From positions 4,898,001 through 4,962,000 of the forward strand of contig NC_091047.1 of NCBI RefSeq assembly GCF_963966145.1: a stretch of 64,000 nucleotides of DNA. Reading direction: 5' to 3'. Both the position numbers and the translations under genes were made by a program. Positions 48,745 through 60,189 of the stretch are shown here, one piece after another. Numbering within the stretch: position 1 is the first letter of the stretch; each line of letters begins with the position of its first letter. The notes under the pieces were generated by a model. The model was not told where the DNA came from. It made no database searches and saw only the letters and a list, made by a program, of their open reading frames with translations. The stretch is from Tenebrio molitor (Eukaryota; Arthropoda; Insecta; Coleoptera; Tenebrionidae).

Positions 48745-51700
48745 TTAATTAATGCTAGACAAGGCTTTCCTTCGTCTCCTGTGTCGTTTACTGTTTTTGA
48801 TTTCAACGTTGCAAACTTCGTCTTCACTAACGTCGTTATCAATATTCGTCGCATTGGGCAATTTAGAATGACTTACAGCACAAATACCGTTAGGTAAAAT
48901 ATCACTAGAGGCGTCCCCCGGATTATCCTTGCCCGCGCCCTCCTCCGGGAACCCGTTACATTCACTCTGCTCCTCGACCTCCTCCACCTCCATGGGCTCC
49001 CCCGAGCAGTACACGTTCTTGTCGACGGTCTCGCCCTTCTCCTGCTTCTTCAGCGGCGGGATGACGAACTGATGGCCCTCTCCCCCGTCGCTGGGCAAGC
49101 TCGACTCGCTCTCCGTCCTCTGCAGGCTCTTCTGCCGCACCCGCAACTCAGGCCCGCCGCCGTAAATATTGAAGAAGAAGTTCCAGATGCCCTCCGAGAT
49201 CTCGGCGCACTCGTTAAGGTCGATCTGGCTCGCGTTCAGCTTCGAGTTGTCGATGGGCCCCGGCGGCTCGCCGGTCCTCTTCTGGACGAACTTGTGCCAC
49301 TGGCCGTACCAGGAGGTGGAGATGAGGTGGGTCGCCGGCAACTCCTGCGTCTGCGCCTCCCGGTTTAGCTGGACGAACGTCTCCATTTCGAAGAGGAGGC
49401 GCTTGTTGAAGGCCAGGCAAGCCGGGCAGATGTTGATGCTGGTGACTGGCGGACACCCGCCGAACTTCTTGTGCAGGTACTCGTACACGGCCAGGGGCAG
49501 GGCTACGGCGAGGTGCTCGAACACTATCTCCCGGTCGGGGTGGATCGAACCGTGTTGGCACAGGAAGTCCGAGTTGTCGATGGCGCCGGGCTCGGCGCAC
49601 GTGTTGAACCTAAAACACACAGAAAATTTACTGGCTCAAGCCTGCACTATGGTATCTTAAATCGATCCGCCTAAAGAAAGTGACATGAATGCTGCACGTC
49701 CCGCAGCACTTTTTACACTTTACTATCAAGTCTGATCTCTGACCAGTTTGTAAATTATTACAAGGTCGTCTCGTTCGTAATCTTCACACCATTGACAACC
49801 ACTCACGTTATCTGAATACACCCAAGAACATTGACTTTTGTGTGGGATTGTCGTCATAAAGAGTTGTTGAGAAGCGAAGGTCGACACGTGCGTAAGCGCC
49901 TACTAACACCTGAGGATGCGGAATTTGCTTATATTCTGTAATTTATATTCAAGTTTGCTCAATAAAAACTGGCACGTTTGGCACGACCGCTGGTTCAAAG
50001 TGTTACATGGAAAACGTATCAGGGAGTAACTCGATATGAGAAAATAGTTATTTATATAAATGCGGTAGGCTACATTTTACAGCGCGAGGTTTTAACAAAA
50101 ACCGAGCGATGTAAAATACATACTGCATTAGTAATGTATTAATTATTTTGCAAATTTTTTAATTAATGAAATGGCAGAAAGTCCTCTATTGTACCGATAA
50201 CTGACATGCTTACGATTTACACCACAAGATGGCGCCACAGAGCTTAGACGAAAACAATTAAATTATGTTCATTTGTGAAAACTCAACGGATCAATGGTAC
50301 CGGTATCTTGTTTCAGTATAAATGGATTTGTTTATGATAAGCTAATAGTTTTTTTGGAGGTCTCTGAAACCTTAAAATTTTCGTGTTAGTTTATACACTC
50401 CGTGCGGTAAAATGACAGATAGTTTGGTTGGTGTGTAAAAATCAAGATACAATAGCTGTTGAAAATGTGTAAACATGTCATTTAGCGTTGAGGAGGCCAA
50501 AAATATTTTATCAGAAGATTATTTATATCACTGAAAGTTTACTCTGCAAATGGTTATTTAAATTTGTTCGACCCTTTAATTGCACACTTAAAAATTTATT
50601 GCTTGACGAATAACACGAGGATTTAAACAAAAATGCTCATATGTCATTAGATATTTTTTATTAATTGGGAGCTCTACTCAACTCGAATGCGTAGAGGAAT
50701 GAATTTTTTTTATACCTGAAGTGTCTAAAACCTAATAACATAGTTATTAATTTTTATAGACCGTTTTCTTCGATTATGTTATGCTAATGATTCTTGTTAC
50801 AACCGCGAAACCAAATTATCAAAGTTTTAATGTTCCTCTTTATAGTTGAAATAAACCAGAACGACTTAATAATTTTTTATTGGACTATCAAATCCCATTA
50901 TCGTGATAACTATTATTGCAAATCACGAGTCGAAACAGTGTTATTAAAATTTTTAAAACACTGACAAATCCTTTAAGGTTTTAGGTTTATCACGGCGCGT
51001 CAAAAACGACACTATTCAAGTTTTCAATCTAGAACTGAAAATAAAAATATTAAAAAACCGTGTCGAGATTGTATTTTTTTGGTGAATATTTCCAATCGAT
51101 TTCCTTTATCAAAACCGAGATCGCTGCCGTGCCAGATCGCGAGTAAATGGCGTCACAAGAACCCATTACCTGCTTATCCACTGTTTGGACACGTAAGCAA
51201 CCTCGTGGGGTTCACTGGAATGCACCTTGGACAGTTTGATCGCCTTATTCCTGACTTCGTCCGCCGTATTGGTCACTTTCCTGTAGAAGAGAACGTAGGC
51301 CTCGCACGATTGGACTTTCTCGGGTGGTACCCGAGTGACATACTGATCGTCGAACTCGTACCACTGACCCCCGTTCAACGCGTACGAAATGTAGTGTCCT
51401 CCGCCTGCCGTACCGTAATGACAGATGACCGAAAACAACTCGTACGTCGTCACTTTCGAAACACAATCGGTGTGGAGATAGGGTCGCATGTCGAGCCCCT
51501 TCAGCGGAAAACTGACCGCCGACGAGATCTTGCTGCTGAACATCAACTCGTGCCTGAACCGCTTCAGGTGGATGCAGAGGACTTCAGGGAGCTGCAGGAC
51601 CTGCACGCAACAAACACAACGCTCACTTCCGTCGCTTTCCGGTGGTGGCTGATTCGTACCTTACTGAACTTGATGCCGTTCCTGAGCTTGTTGCACTTTT

Positions 51701-54700
51701 CGCAGCTGTACATGTTGTCCCCTTTCAGCTCGTCGGTGCTGAAGAAGGCCGCCAGGCAGTCGTGCAACGTGACCACGGGACCGTAGAACCACGACTTCAG
51801 CCAGGCCAGGATCCACGAGATCCAGCCCTCGTTCATCGGGATCACGGCCTCGGAACACGTCGAGCCGGGGCCCGTCGTGCGACCGTGCAGCACCACCAGG
51901 TGGTCCCTCGACGGTATCGGAAGCGATAGATCTTGGAATGTTTCGACGCGGCTCGACACCCGGTCGCAAGTCAAGCATTGCACCGACGACAGCAGTTTGC
52001 CGTCGAAGATGTCGGAAATTATGGATCGGTACTTCTGCTGTCTCTTGTTTGTACTGGCGGTGCTCGACGAGCTCGTACTCGGCTGAGAGTCTGAAAGGGA
52101 AAGATTATTCAACATCAGCCAACTCAAACATATCTTCTAATAAACAACCTTAGCTTAACCGTGCATTATTTCTTCGTTTTTATAACTTCAAGTTCGTTCG
52201 TATTTATTTTTTTTTGGTTCGATGGATATTTACGACATACGAGTCGAAACCCACATTTATGCAACACATCAAATAATGAATTACATAATTTACTATTCAA
52301 ACACGTTATTTACCAATGAATTATGTAGTTTTTGTGTATTGTTTATTTGTAAAATACATATTTAAATAACTGTGCAAGTACGTAACAATTTACAAAAATT
52401 ACGACCGCCAGATGGCGCCAGTTAAAACGTCAAACATGGCCAACTGTATCACAACCCGTTTTGTTGATTTAGTTGGCCATGCGTCAAAAAATTATAAACA
52501 AACTGCGCCCTAACCTCACTTTTCCCTCTTTCAAGCATTTTTACTTCCCAATTGTCTCTACTCATTCCGTTAACAGGCCTAAAAAGACATTTCGGCGTCT
52601 CGCGAATGACACTACAAGCGACAGACAAGAGACGTTGACATTTTTCATCTCCAAACCTGAACTAACCTATGACCATGCTGTTGCTTTGCAGTCTCGTCCT
52701 TATCCTCCTCCCCGGACTCGACGACCTGCTCAGCCTCCTCTTCGCGCTGCTCGCCGGCCGCTCCGTGTCGTCGCTGAGACTAGATCTTTCGCTGACCCCC
52801 GAATCGCAAGTCTCATACTCCCCCTCGCTTGAGTCGTAACTGGAACTGAGCGCGGGTTCGTCCATCGCCAGACTAAAAGTATCGGAATCGCTCATCGAGG
52901 TCGTCTCGAGCGGCGCCACTTGTTTCAGCTCTTCGTGCAGCTGATCCATAAAATTCCTGAGGAACTCTTGGGTGTCGTGCTGGTAGTAGCCCCTGAACAT
53001 GGGATGGACGCTCCTGATCCCGTACAAAATCCCTGCCACGACAGACACCATCAACGCGACTGGCCGAGCGATTTTCGCGTTTTCTTACCCGACGGGGTGA
53101 CGTAGCCTCCGTTCTTCTTCCACATGTCTCTGACCAGCGTCTGGTAGGTCCTGCTCAGGCCCGGTTTCTTCCCCTCGGACAGGATCTGCACGGTGGTGGC
53201 GCACTCCAGGAAGAACCTCGTCAAGGGGACGGCGTTGCTGAGGGCCTGCAGCGCCGCGTTCATGTAACACGTGTTCCCGATGTTCTGCAGGCCGACCAGC
53301 CCCACGGGCCTGTCGACGTTGTAGTCCGAGGAATCTTCTCCATCGCTGCCGTCGGAGGCGTCGCCGCTCATGCCTACGTTGAGACCGACGGTTTTCTCGA
53401 ATGCGAACACGTTCGTGCGTTCGGGGGTGTTCGTTCTCAGGGTGCTGTAGCTTCCGTGGCCTGAATCTCGCGATTTGTAAGTGCAACCTTCGATTTCTTG
53501 GTCGCTGTCGTACGAAGGAACTGCGGGGGATGCATCCATGAAGACTTCACATTTACACTCGTAGCACCATATCCGCTTGGTCAGGAGGTTCATGTGGATG
53601 CAATGCGTCGGGTTTTTCTGAAAATTTCCGACAATTAGGGAAATTTCTCAATTCAACGACCTCGATGTCCAATCCGGACAATCCCCATCGATAAGTCAGC
53701 AATATCACATGGACGACTAGAATACAAAATAAATTCTAGATTATCTGGAGAATGTTTTTCAAAGCGTCACTAAGAAAAATAAAATCGAGTTGATTTATTT
53801 CTGCAACAATAAATTCAATCCTTACGCATGTAATTAAAAAAAAAAAACATACTACTGCAACACTGCACGTTATAATTATTGATTTTTATATAATGAACGG
53901 GTGCATTTCTACTTCACTTTTTTTAATTACATACTCTATTTATGTAGATCCACTATCTGATTTTTTTTGCTTTATTAGAAATGTAAAAATGACCCCAAAA
54001 CGTCTCTTATCCGAGGTTCAGACTATGCATAATTCATGTCAAGCAAAACACCATGTCCTGTAACGTTATCCTGATTGTTAATGACGAAATTTTAATACAT
54101 TTTTGCGTGAATTCGCAGTACAAGTGTTTTTGTTTCATTTTTTCTTCTGTAAAGGGTTAAATACCTTGACTGCAGAAAATACATTTTTAACTTTATGTAA
54201 TGTGAAATGACTTTAAAAAAATCGAATGATTTGTTTATGTAACTGGTGCAGTTAAAAATAGATGTTTAACAAACGCACGAGAATTGTTGTGGAAAACTAA
54301 CAGAAATAACAGGTTTTGCTCGATCAAAAGGGATTCACCTCGCTTTGATAACGTCAAATTGTCCAGTGCAAAGATCATCACGATCCCGATTAGTGGCATA
54401 TTCATCAGATCTGTCGTCAACGGATTATTATTTAACTTGCAGTTTAAAATTTTTAATTAATTAATCTAATTTTTCAATTAGAAAATGCAAATGAAATCCA
54501 ACAAAAAATGAAATAAAGAGAGTCGGTGTATTTAGAATAAAGCAAAAAAAAAAGAATGACAGATGAATATTCATATAATACAAGTGTCATAATTCTTTGT
54601 AGACAATTAGTGCGCTATATTTTTTTTCCATCATAAACATGAAAACGTGATAACGAAAAACACTTGTCCAGGCAAGAAACAAATAATTTATGTAATTGGA

Positions 54701-55693
54701 ACGTCCAACTGAAAAAAAATTGTTAACTTTTTGGTAATCAAAGAACCATGTTGCATTTGATTTGCTTTGTTTAAAAATATCGATTTCATAAAGATTAACT
54801 TTGATTAATGTTGATTTTCGAGTAGATAAAATAAAAAAAGATCTTCATGTAAATTGTTCCCAACACATTTTTTCATGAGACCGTTTCTTTGTCAATTTTC
54901 TTAGAATAAATACTAGTTGGAAAGCTTTTTTTGGAGAAGTTCTGGAAATATGAAAACTTCTTTTTAAACAAGACTGGAAAGAACTTACCAACAACAGTAT
55001 CGAAGTCATGAAATGAGATAGACTAACGCTTTTAAGTGACTGTTGTTACTTACTATGACTCTTTCAAAAAATATGGCATAGTTCTATTATCTAACACTTC
55101 ATAGAACATCCACAAGAACTAATTCTATCCTTTTTCAACTGCCGCGTTCTCTCGTACCCGTCTCGTTTTGTTAAATACCCTCTTACAGTTGGAAATCCAA
55201 CACCATCTTCACTATCAGTCTTGAAACGATCCAATTATGTCTCACCTACATGAGCATTGTTAATGTTTCGGCGGCCCACACTATCACACACATAAACATT
55301 ATCAATTATTATCAAAGCACTCGTTTTTTTAATGTAAAAACTCATTAAAATGACTTGTAGATTAGGTATTGAAATACTTCAAGGTCAAGTCAAATGATGG
55401 ATGATAACGCGTTCGCACGCTCGTCATTGAATCTTAATATACATACTAAATTATGCACGGTGCTGTGATCATTCGACTTTTCGCCACAACCAATCTGGAG
55501 ACAATTTTTAAACAGGCAAATCCACAAATTTGGTCCAGGACAGCCGCAGTCTGCACACACGGGTCTCTGAAACACGACGAAAATGACTAAATTAGAAACC
55601 TGGTGCGGTGGCTGTTACCTCTCTCGAACTGAGTATGGTGGAGATTGGAATGTTGGTGGCAGTTGCTAAATGGCTGCAGCTGTATCGATACAT
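48745..55693 (-). CDS. Usp20-33: Ubiquitin carboxyl-terminal hydrolase 20/33
   Basis: Seven exons (55693-55619, 55566-55447, 53617-53089, 53032-52667, 52090-51660, 51600-51170, 49609-48745) give 938 residues (human USP33 942, USP20 914). An N-terminal ZnF-UBP (near residues 5-90) shows CSHL, CADCGCPGPNLWICL, GCGEKSNDHSTVH and WCYECKCEVF. The USP catalytic core has its Cys box GLQNIGNTCYMNAALQAL (Cys near 182) and His box GGGHYISYALN (His near 576). Two zinc Cys pairs (CLTC, CEKC) lie between them. The C-terminal half holds two DUSP-type domains, starting KFNT-like FNTCAEPGAIDNSDFLC and including TSWYGQWHKFVQ. Human homologues deubiquitinate type-2 deiodinase, HIF1A, beta2-adrenergic receptor and Robo1. 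The ATG at 55693 follows an acceptor (TTCTTGTAG), so an upstream 5' UTR exon ending near 55876 is likely. Confidence 0.95.
50040..50140. repeat. Hairpin element with GC-rich loop (USP20/33 intron)
   Basis: GCTACATTTTACAGCGCGAG followed by GTTTTAACAAAAACCGAGCG and ATGTAAAATACAT forms a stem-loop. The outer AT-rich arms are looser. The surrounding 1.56-kb intron (49610-51169) shows nothing else beyond an AAGATGGCGCCAC motif at 50226-50238. Confidence 0.6.
53618..55446 (-). other. USP20/33 intron 2
   Basis: AT-rich intron of 1.8 kb between the ZnF-UBP exon and the exon with the catalytic Cys. No repeats or further exons are recognised; ORF 54235-54420 is judged to be chance. Confidence 0.6.
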
Positions 55694-56471
55694 TGTAACT
55701 ACAAGAAAATTACAGTGTGAGCGGGGAAAATGCAAGGTAGTTGAGAGCGCGGTGGGGTGTTTGTGACGAGGGGCTCGCATGGTGGGAAACGGTGTTTTGA
55801 GGAAAATACTGTCGCGGTTTGCAGTTGCGAGGGTGATATAAAAACAAACACGAATTACATAAACTGGGTACGTACTTCCTGATAGTGTGTGAAATCGCAC
55901 CTTATCCACATTCAGTGTGTTATTATTAATGAAATATCTGGCGAAAACTGCTGATCAATGACACAGAATTAGGTTAGGTTCGATCAGTTGTCTTTGTTAT
56001 TTGCTTTGCTGAATGCACCCACTTGATTCTAAACAATTTTCGTTAATTTAACTGTTGGCTAAACATAACTATCGTTGGAAATATTGGATGGGGTCTTGGA
56101 AAAAATTACCTTTTCTCAAACGCGACACATCCACACTTGTCCACAGCAAAAAAATACCTTTTAACACGGGAAAATAATAAATGACAAATTAAAATTCAAT
56201 TATTATTACATGATACTTGTGATTTATTGACAGAAATTCTAATATGAATGACACTGACGTTTCACGTTTTTTCTGTCATTTATTTTGTTATTAGAAAATG
56301 TCAGAAGTGCGCGCCACCTGGCGCCGAAAACTCAATCAACCCATGCAGCTGAAGTAGTTTTATGGGGCGCAGCCCGACCCCCGAACTATCAACCCCTCCC
56401 GTTGTCACTCATCCAAATAAAACACCCCTATTAAATTCGAAAAACTTTATTTATATTCACGTCTGTCAAAA

Positions 56472-59091
56472 TCACAACAAACCCCCCCTCCTCTTGAGAT
56501 GGTTCCTGACAACCTCTTTGCACTGACTCTCAAAGGACCCATCAGCGAACAAATGCCCCCGACTCTTCGCTTTGGGGGCGTTCTTCCTCGGGACCGGCAC
56601 CGCTGGGTTGAACGCCATTTCCGACATGTCAAAGTCGTTGTACAGCTGTTCTGCAGTGCTGCAAATAACTTGATGCAGCAAAGTTTCTCTTATGCTAATA
56701 ACACGTTACCATTTTGCGTATTCGGGGTCAAGACTTCCTTCTCCCGAAGCGGGGACCCCGTGCGCTATATTTTTCGCATATTTAGCGACGACAGGATGGT
56801 AGTGCTTTGTCAGTAAAATTAATTCGTACAGCGCTGTGCTCGACGCGTTGCTGTACTCGGGGTCTTCCAGTTCCGGTTGAAATTTGCCGTCGCCGAACGA
56901 CGTGTCCAGGTCTAGTAAGACGTCCACTGATCTGCTCATCTGCATCGTGGTTTTTATCAAACTTAAGCTGCCCAGAGCGCCGTTGTGTAACAGTTGCAGG
57001 CTGAGGGTGGCCAAGCGCTTTACGAAACTGATTGTTCTCTTGTTGGTTATTTTTTTGCGTCTTTTGATCAGGGCGTCGTTAAGGGTTTTCAAGACGATGA
57101 GGAAATTTGAATAGTTTTTTGATGCGTGTGTCACCAACAGATTCTTGTATAAAGTGACGTAAAATCTGGTGGGGTCTATGTTTAAAGCTTCACCTTGTCC
57201 ACTCAAAATGGAGAAGACGGTTTGGACACAATGCAACTGTTCTCTATACCCTAACCACTCCTCTTTCATTAATCTATCTAATATGTTTACAAGATCTAAA
57301 TAAAATTCTAAGTTTATACAATGGGCGAACCTAAAAGAACACCATTACTAAATCAATCTGTCAAAACATATTCAACTGACTTGGCTAGACCCTCCAAACA
57401 AACCCCCAACACTTTAGTATTGGTTGAGCTCTTCAAAATCCTGAAATAGATCCCAAAAACAAATTTAGTTATTTCAGTCAAATTTTGTTGCTTGGTCTGC
57501 TTGTTTTCTTCTGCTTTTGTCTCCAACAACTCTTTTTCCAACAACTGCAGTCTTTTCTTCCTCTAGAAAAAACACATTGAATTCAGTTACCACAAATATT
57601 ACTCAACTACATACTTTTCTTTCTCTTTTGGACATTTGCAAAACCTTTTGTTTGCGCGCCATTAATTTCTTTTGTTTGATATCTTGCTCTTTTTCTTCAT
57701 CCAAATTGACATCTTTTAAATTCAACACAAGAAGTGTTTCTAAGATGTCTGGATGGACGTTGTGGGCGCGATTTTTCACATAATGATTAATTATCCTCAG
57801 TATCTACAAACCTGATCTCAGAGAGTGTTTTTGTACATTGGAAACTCACCTTCAATGTGATTTCTTCCTTTTTGTCTTCTTTGAATACTGTTTTGATTGC
57901 ATTTTTTGCAATTTCTCTAATGTTTTTCCTGGGATTGTTTAGAAAAGGCACCACAGCTTGAGCAATATTTTGTGAAAAATTGAAATAGGGATGAGTTACA
58001 AGCAAGTCACAAAGAGATTGAACTCCCAACTCCCCCAGCTTGATTATTTCCTAAAAAAAATGTCTTAGCAAACAGAAATTGCCACAAATCAATGTCTCAC
58101 TTCATCAAAAGCCCTATTGTCACCTTTCTTCTTTATCAGAATTGAACTACTCTTTTCCAGTTTTTGTAAAAATTTCTTGTAGTACAGAAGTAAAGTTTCT
58201 TCATATTTTTGCAACTTCAAAGTGTCCTTTTTTACTGTAATTACAATATTTAATATCTAGAAAATTGTTTTAATAAAAGAACCAACACTTGACTCCTTCG
58301 CTGTCTATTTTTTTAATCTCATAAGATGGTAGAACATCTTTGAAAACTTCTAGAAGAGAAACTGTTGCCAATTTCCTGACAGTAAAATATACTTCAGGGG
58401 CATTGTCATCCATGAGTTGAATCAAAGTCCTCAAGTTTGTCACCTTTTCTTCAGGATTTTCCAAAACACCTGCACTTAAGGTACCTATGTGCAATTTCTT
58501 CTGCTTCAAAACTTTATTGCGCTCTACTAGCAACTGAGCAGCTGAAATTGGCTTTGAAATATCAATTTTATCATCAACAAAATCATATTGTTCTTCTTGG
58601 TTTTCTTCTGCTTCAACTGCTTCATTTTCATCAACTTCTTCCTCTTCTTCAGACTCAGAAGCTTCAGCTAAAATGTTTTTTTAAATAACCGACTAAAACA
58701 TGCAATGTTGGTAAAATACCAGATTTATCTTCAATTTGCTGTCGCACTATTCCTTGTTTTGTTTTAATTGGCAACAAATTTTTCATAGGCACATCATCAG
58801 CTGTTTGATCTTCGTACTCATTTTCTAAATCTGAATCCTCATCGTTTAATTTACGTTTTTTCGGTTTAGGCGCCGAGGTTCTTTGAGTAAGACGACTTGA
58901 AATATAAATTTCGAAAGTAAAGAGTTAACTCACCCTGTATATCTCACTTTATTAAAAATGTTATATGACTTGGAGGTTATTGCATTTTTAATAAATTCCA
59001 AGTCGTCTTCTTCTATCATTTCAAGCATGTCTTCACCATAGTCGCTGTCATTTTCTTCGCTTTCGCTTTCCGGGTTTGGTAGTTTGCCCAT
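56472..59091 (-). CDS. NOC3L: Nucleolar complex protein 3 homologue
   Basis: Nine exons (59091-58934, 58895-58720, 58667-58287, 58234-58101, 58050-57850, 57803-57615, 57562-57381, 57330-56710, 56658-56472) give 742 residues; human NOC3L is 800. An acidic N-terminus and a basic patch (KPKKRK near 65) precede MKNLLPIKTKQGIV. The NOC3 armadillo-like repeats start with RKLATVSLLEVFKDVLPSYE. The CBF/NOC3 C-terminal half includes LEGLAKFAHCINLEF, REQLHCVQTVFSILSGQGEA, LNIDPTRFYVTLYKNLL and the conserved ELEDPEYSNASSTALYEL and EMAFNPAVPVP. NOC3 pairs with NOC2 in late nucleolar/nucleoplasmic pre-60S particles; yeast Noc3 also acts in replication licensing. The exon 3 donor (T-GTTGGT) is non-consensus and that junction is the least certain. 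A minus AATAAA lies only about 20 bp after the stop. Confidence 0.94.
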
Positions 59092-59356
59092 TTTTTATTT
59101 TAATTTTTAAATATACACGTTTTCTAACCTCTAAAACTGTTTTGTTGATCACCAAGACCTAATTGTCAATTCGACCACGCGGTACGCGGAGTTGAAGAAT
59201 TGGAAGTGTTTGTGGCTCCAAAAGTAGCAACTGCCAATATTACACAAGTGTATAGTGGGTTACATTGTTTTTACTTCATAGAAATTGCCTAAGATGAATT
59301 TTTCTCAAAATACAGAAAAAATACCGATAATAAAATATGAATTATGGATCTTGTGG

Positions 59357-60087
59357 TAATCTTGTAGTTTACGTCGCCCAAACTGCATCGCTTCGCGCAC
59401 CATGCTAAATGTGTACTGCGTTGCCAGACTTATTTATTTGTATCGAATAAGAGAAAATTCACAATTAATATCACGTGACGGTAATTTTAATTATACAATT
59501 ATAATCTATCCAGGAACCCCTCTACCACACATTGTTTCGAAACAAAGTTAAAAAAAGCACACTAAACCAGGGAAACAGATCAATTAACAAACGTATTGGA
59601 GTCGTATAGTGAAATTTTTTTAATAAACAATTGTCAGTGTCAAAATGAAGTAAAAAACCCTACTGTACCACCCTAAAATTAGGACATATGGACCAGCTGT
59701 ATAACAATTTGACACCAAATCATGGTTAAAGGTTATGTTCAGTTCACTTCCCGTACCTTTCTTCCGTGAATTCATCTTAAAAACAAATTTAATGAGAAAT
59801 CAGGAGAAACCTTTTCGAATTTGAAATAAACTCTCGCTCGTTAGGGCGCAGGCTCAGTTACATAAAAAAATGTTGACACTCAATGTGACCAATCGTATTA
59901 TCATGAAAATCACAGTTTGGCTCATACCAACAAGACAACGTTTTGACAATTGTTTATTAAAAAAATTCAACTATACACATCCAACTAAAAGACGCGCTCA
60001 ATTTTAATTATCATCTGGCAACAATGCAGAGTCTATGGGACTGCGCGTATGAGATGCGCAGTTTGGGCGACGTAAACTACAAGATTA
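59357..60087. mobile_element. Large foldback element (731 bp), TA-flanked
   Basis: Both ends start TA-ATCTTGTAGTTTACGTCG on opposite strands and continue CCCAAACTGC, giving perfect arms of about 30 bp. An inner pair (TTTTTTTAATAAACAATTGT near 59620 against ACAATTGTTTATTAAAAAAA near 59948) shows that a longer stem is possible. There is no ORF. It sits between NOC3L and the satellite array. Confidence 0.8.
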
Positions 60088-60189
60088 CTTGAATTATAAA
60101 AAAAATATTTAGCAATACAACATAGACACTAAAGAATAAGTCTTGTGAAATTAAATTACATACTTCGAGACAGTGTCTCCATTTGGAAG

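Noticed and set aside
55876..55911. Upstream ATG in the first USP20/33 exon as the true start
   Set aside because: Spliced to the next exon it is out of frame with the ZnF-UBP coding sequence. The ATG at 55693 gives the conserved CSHL zinc-finger start.
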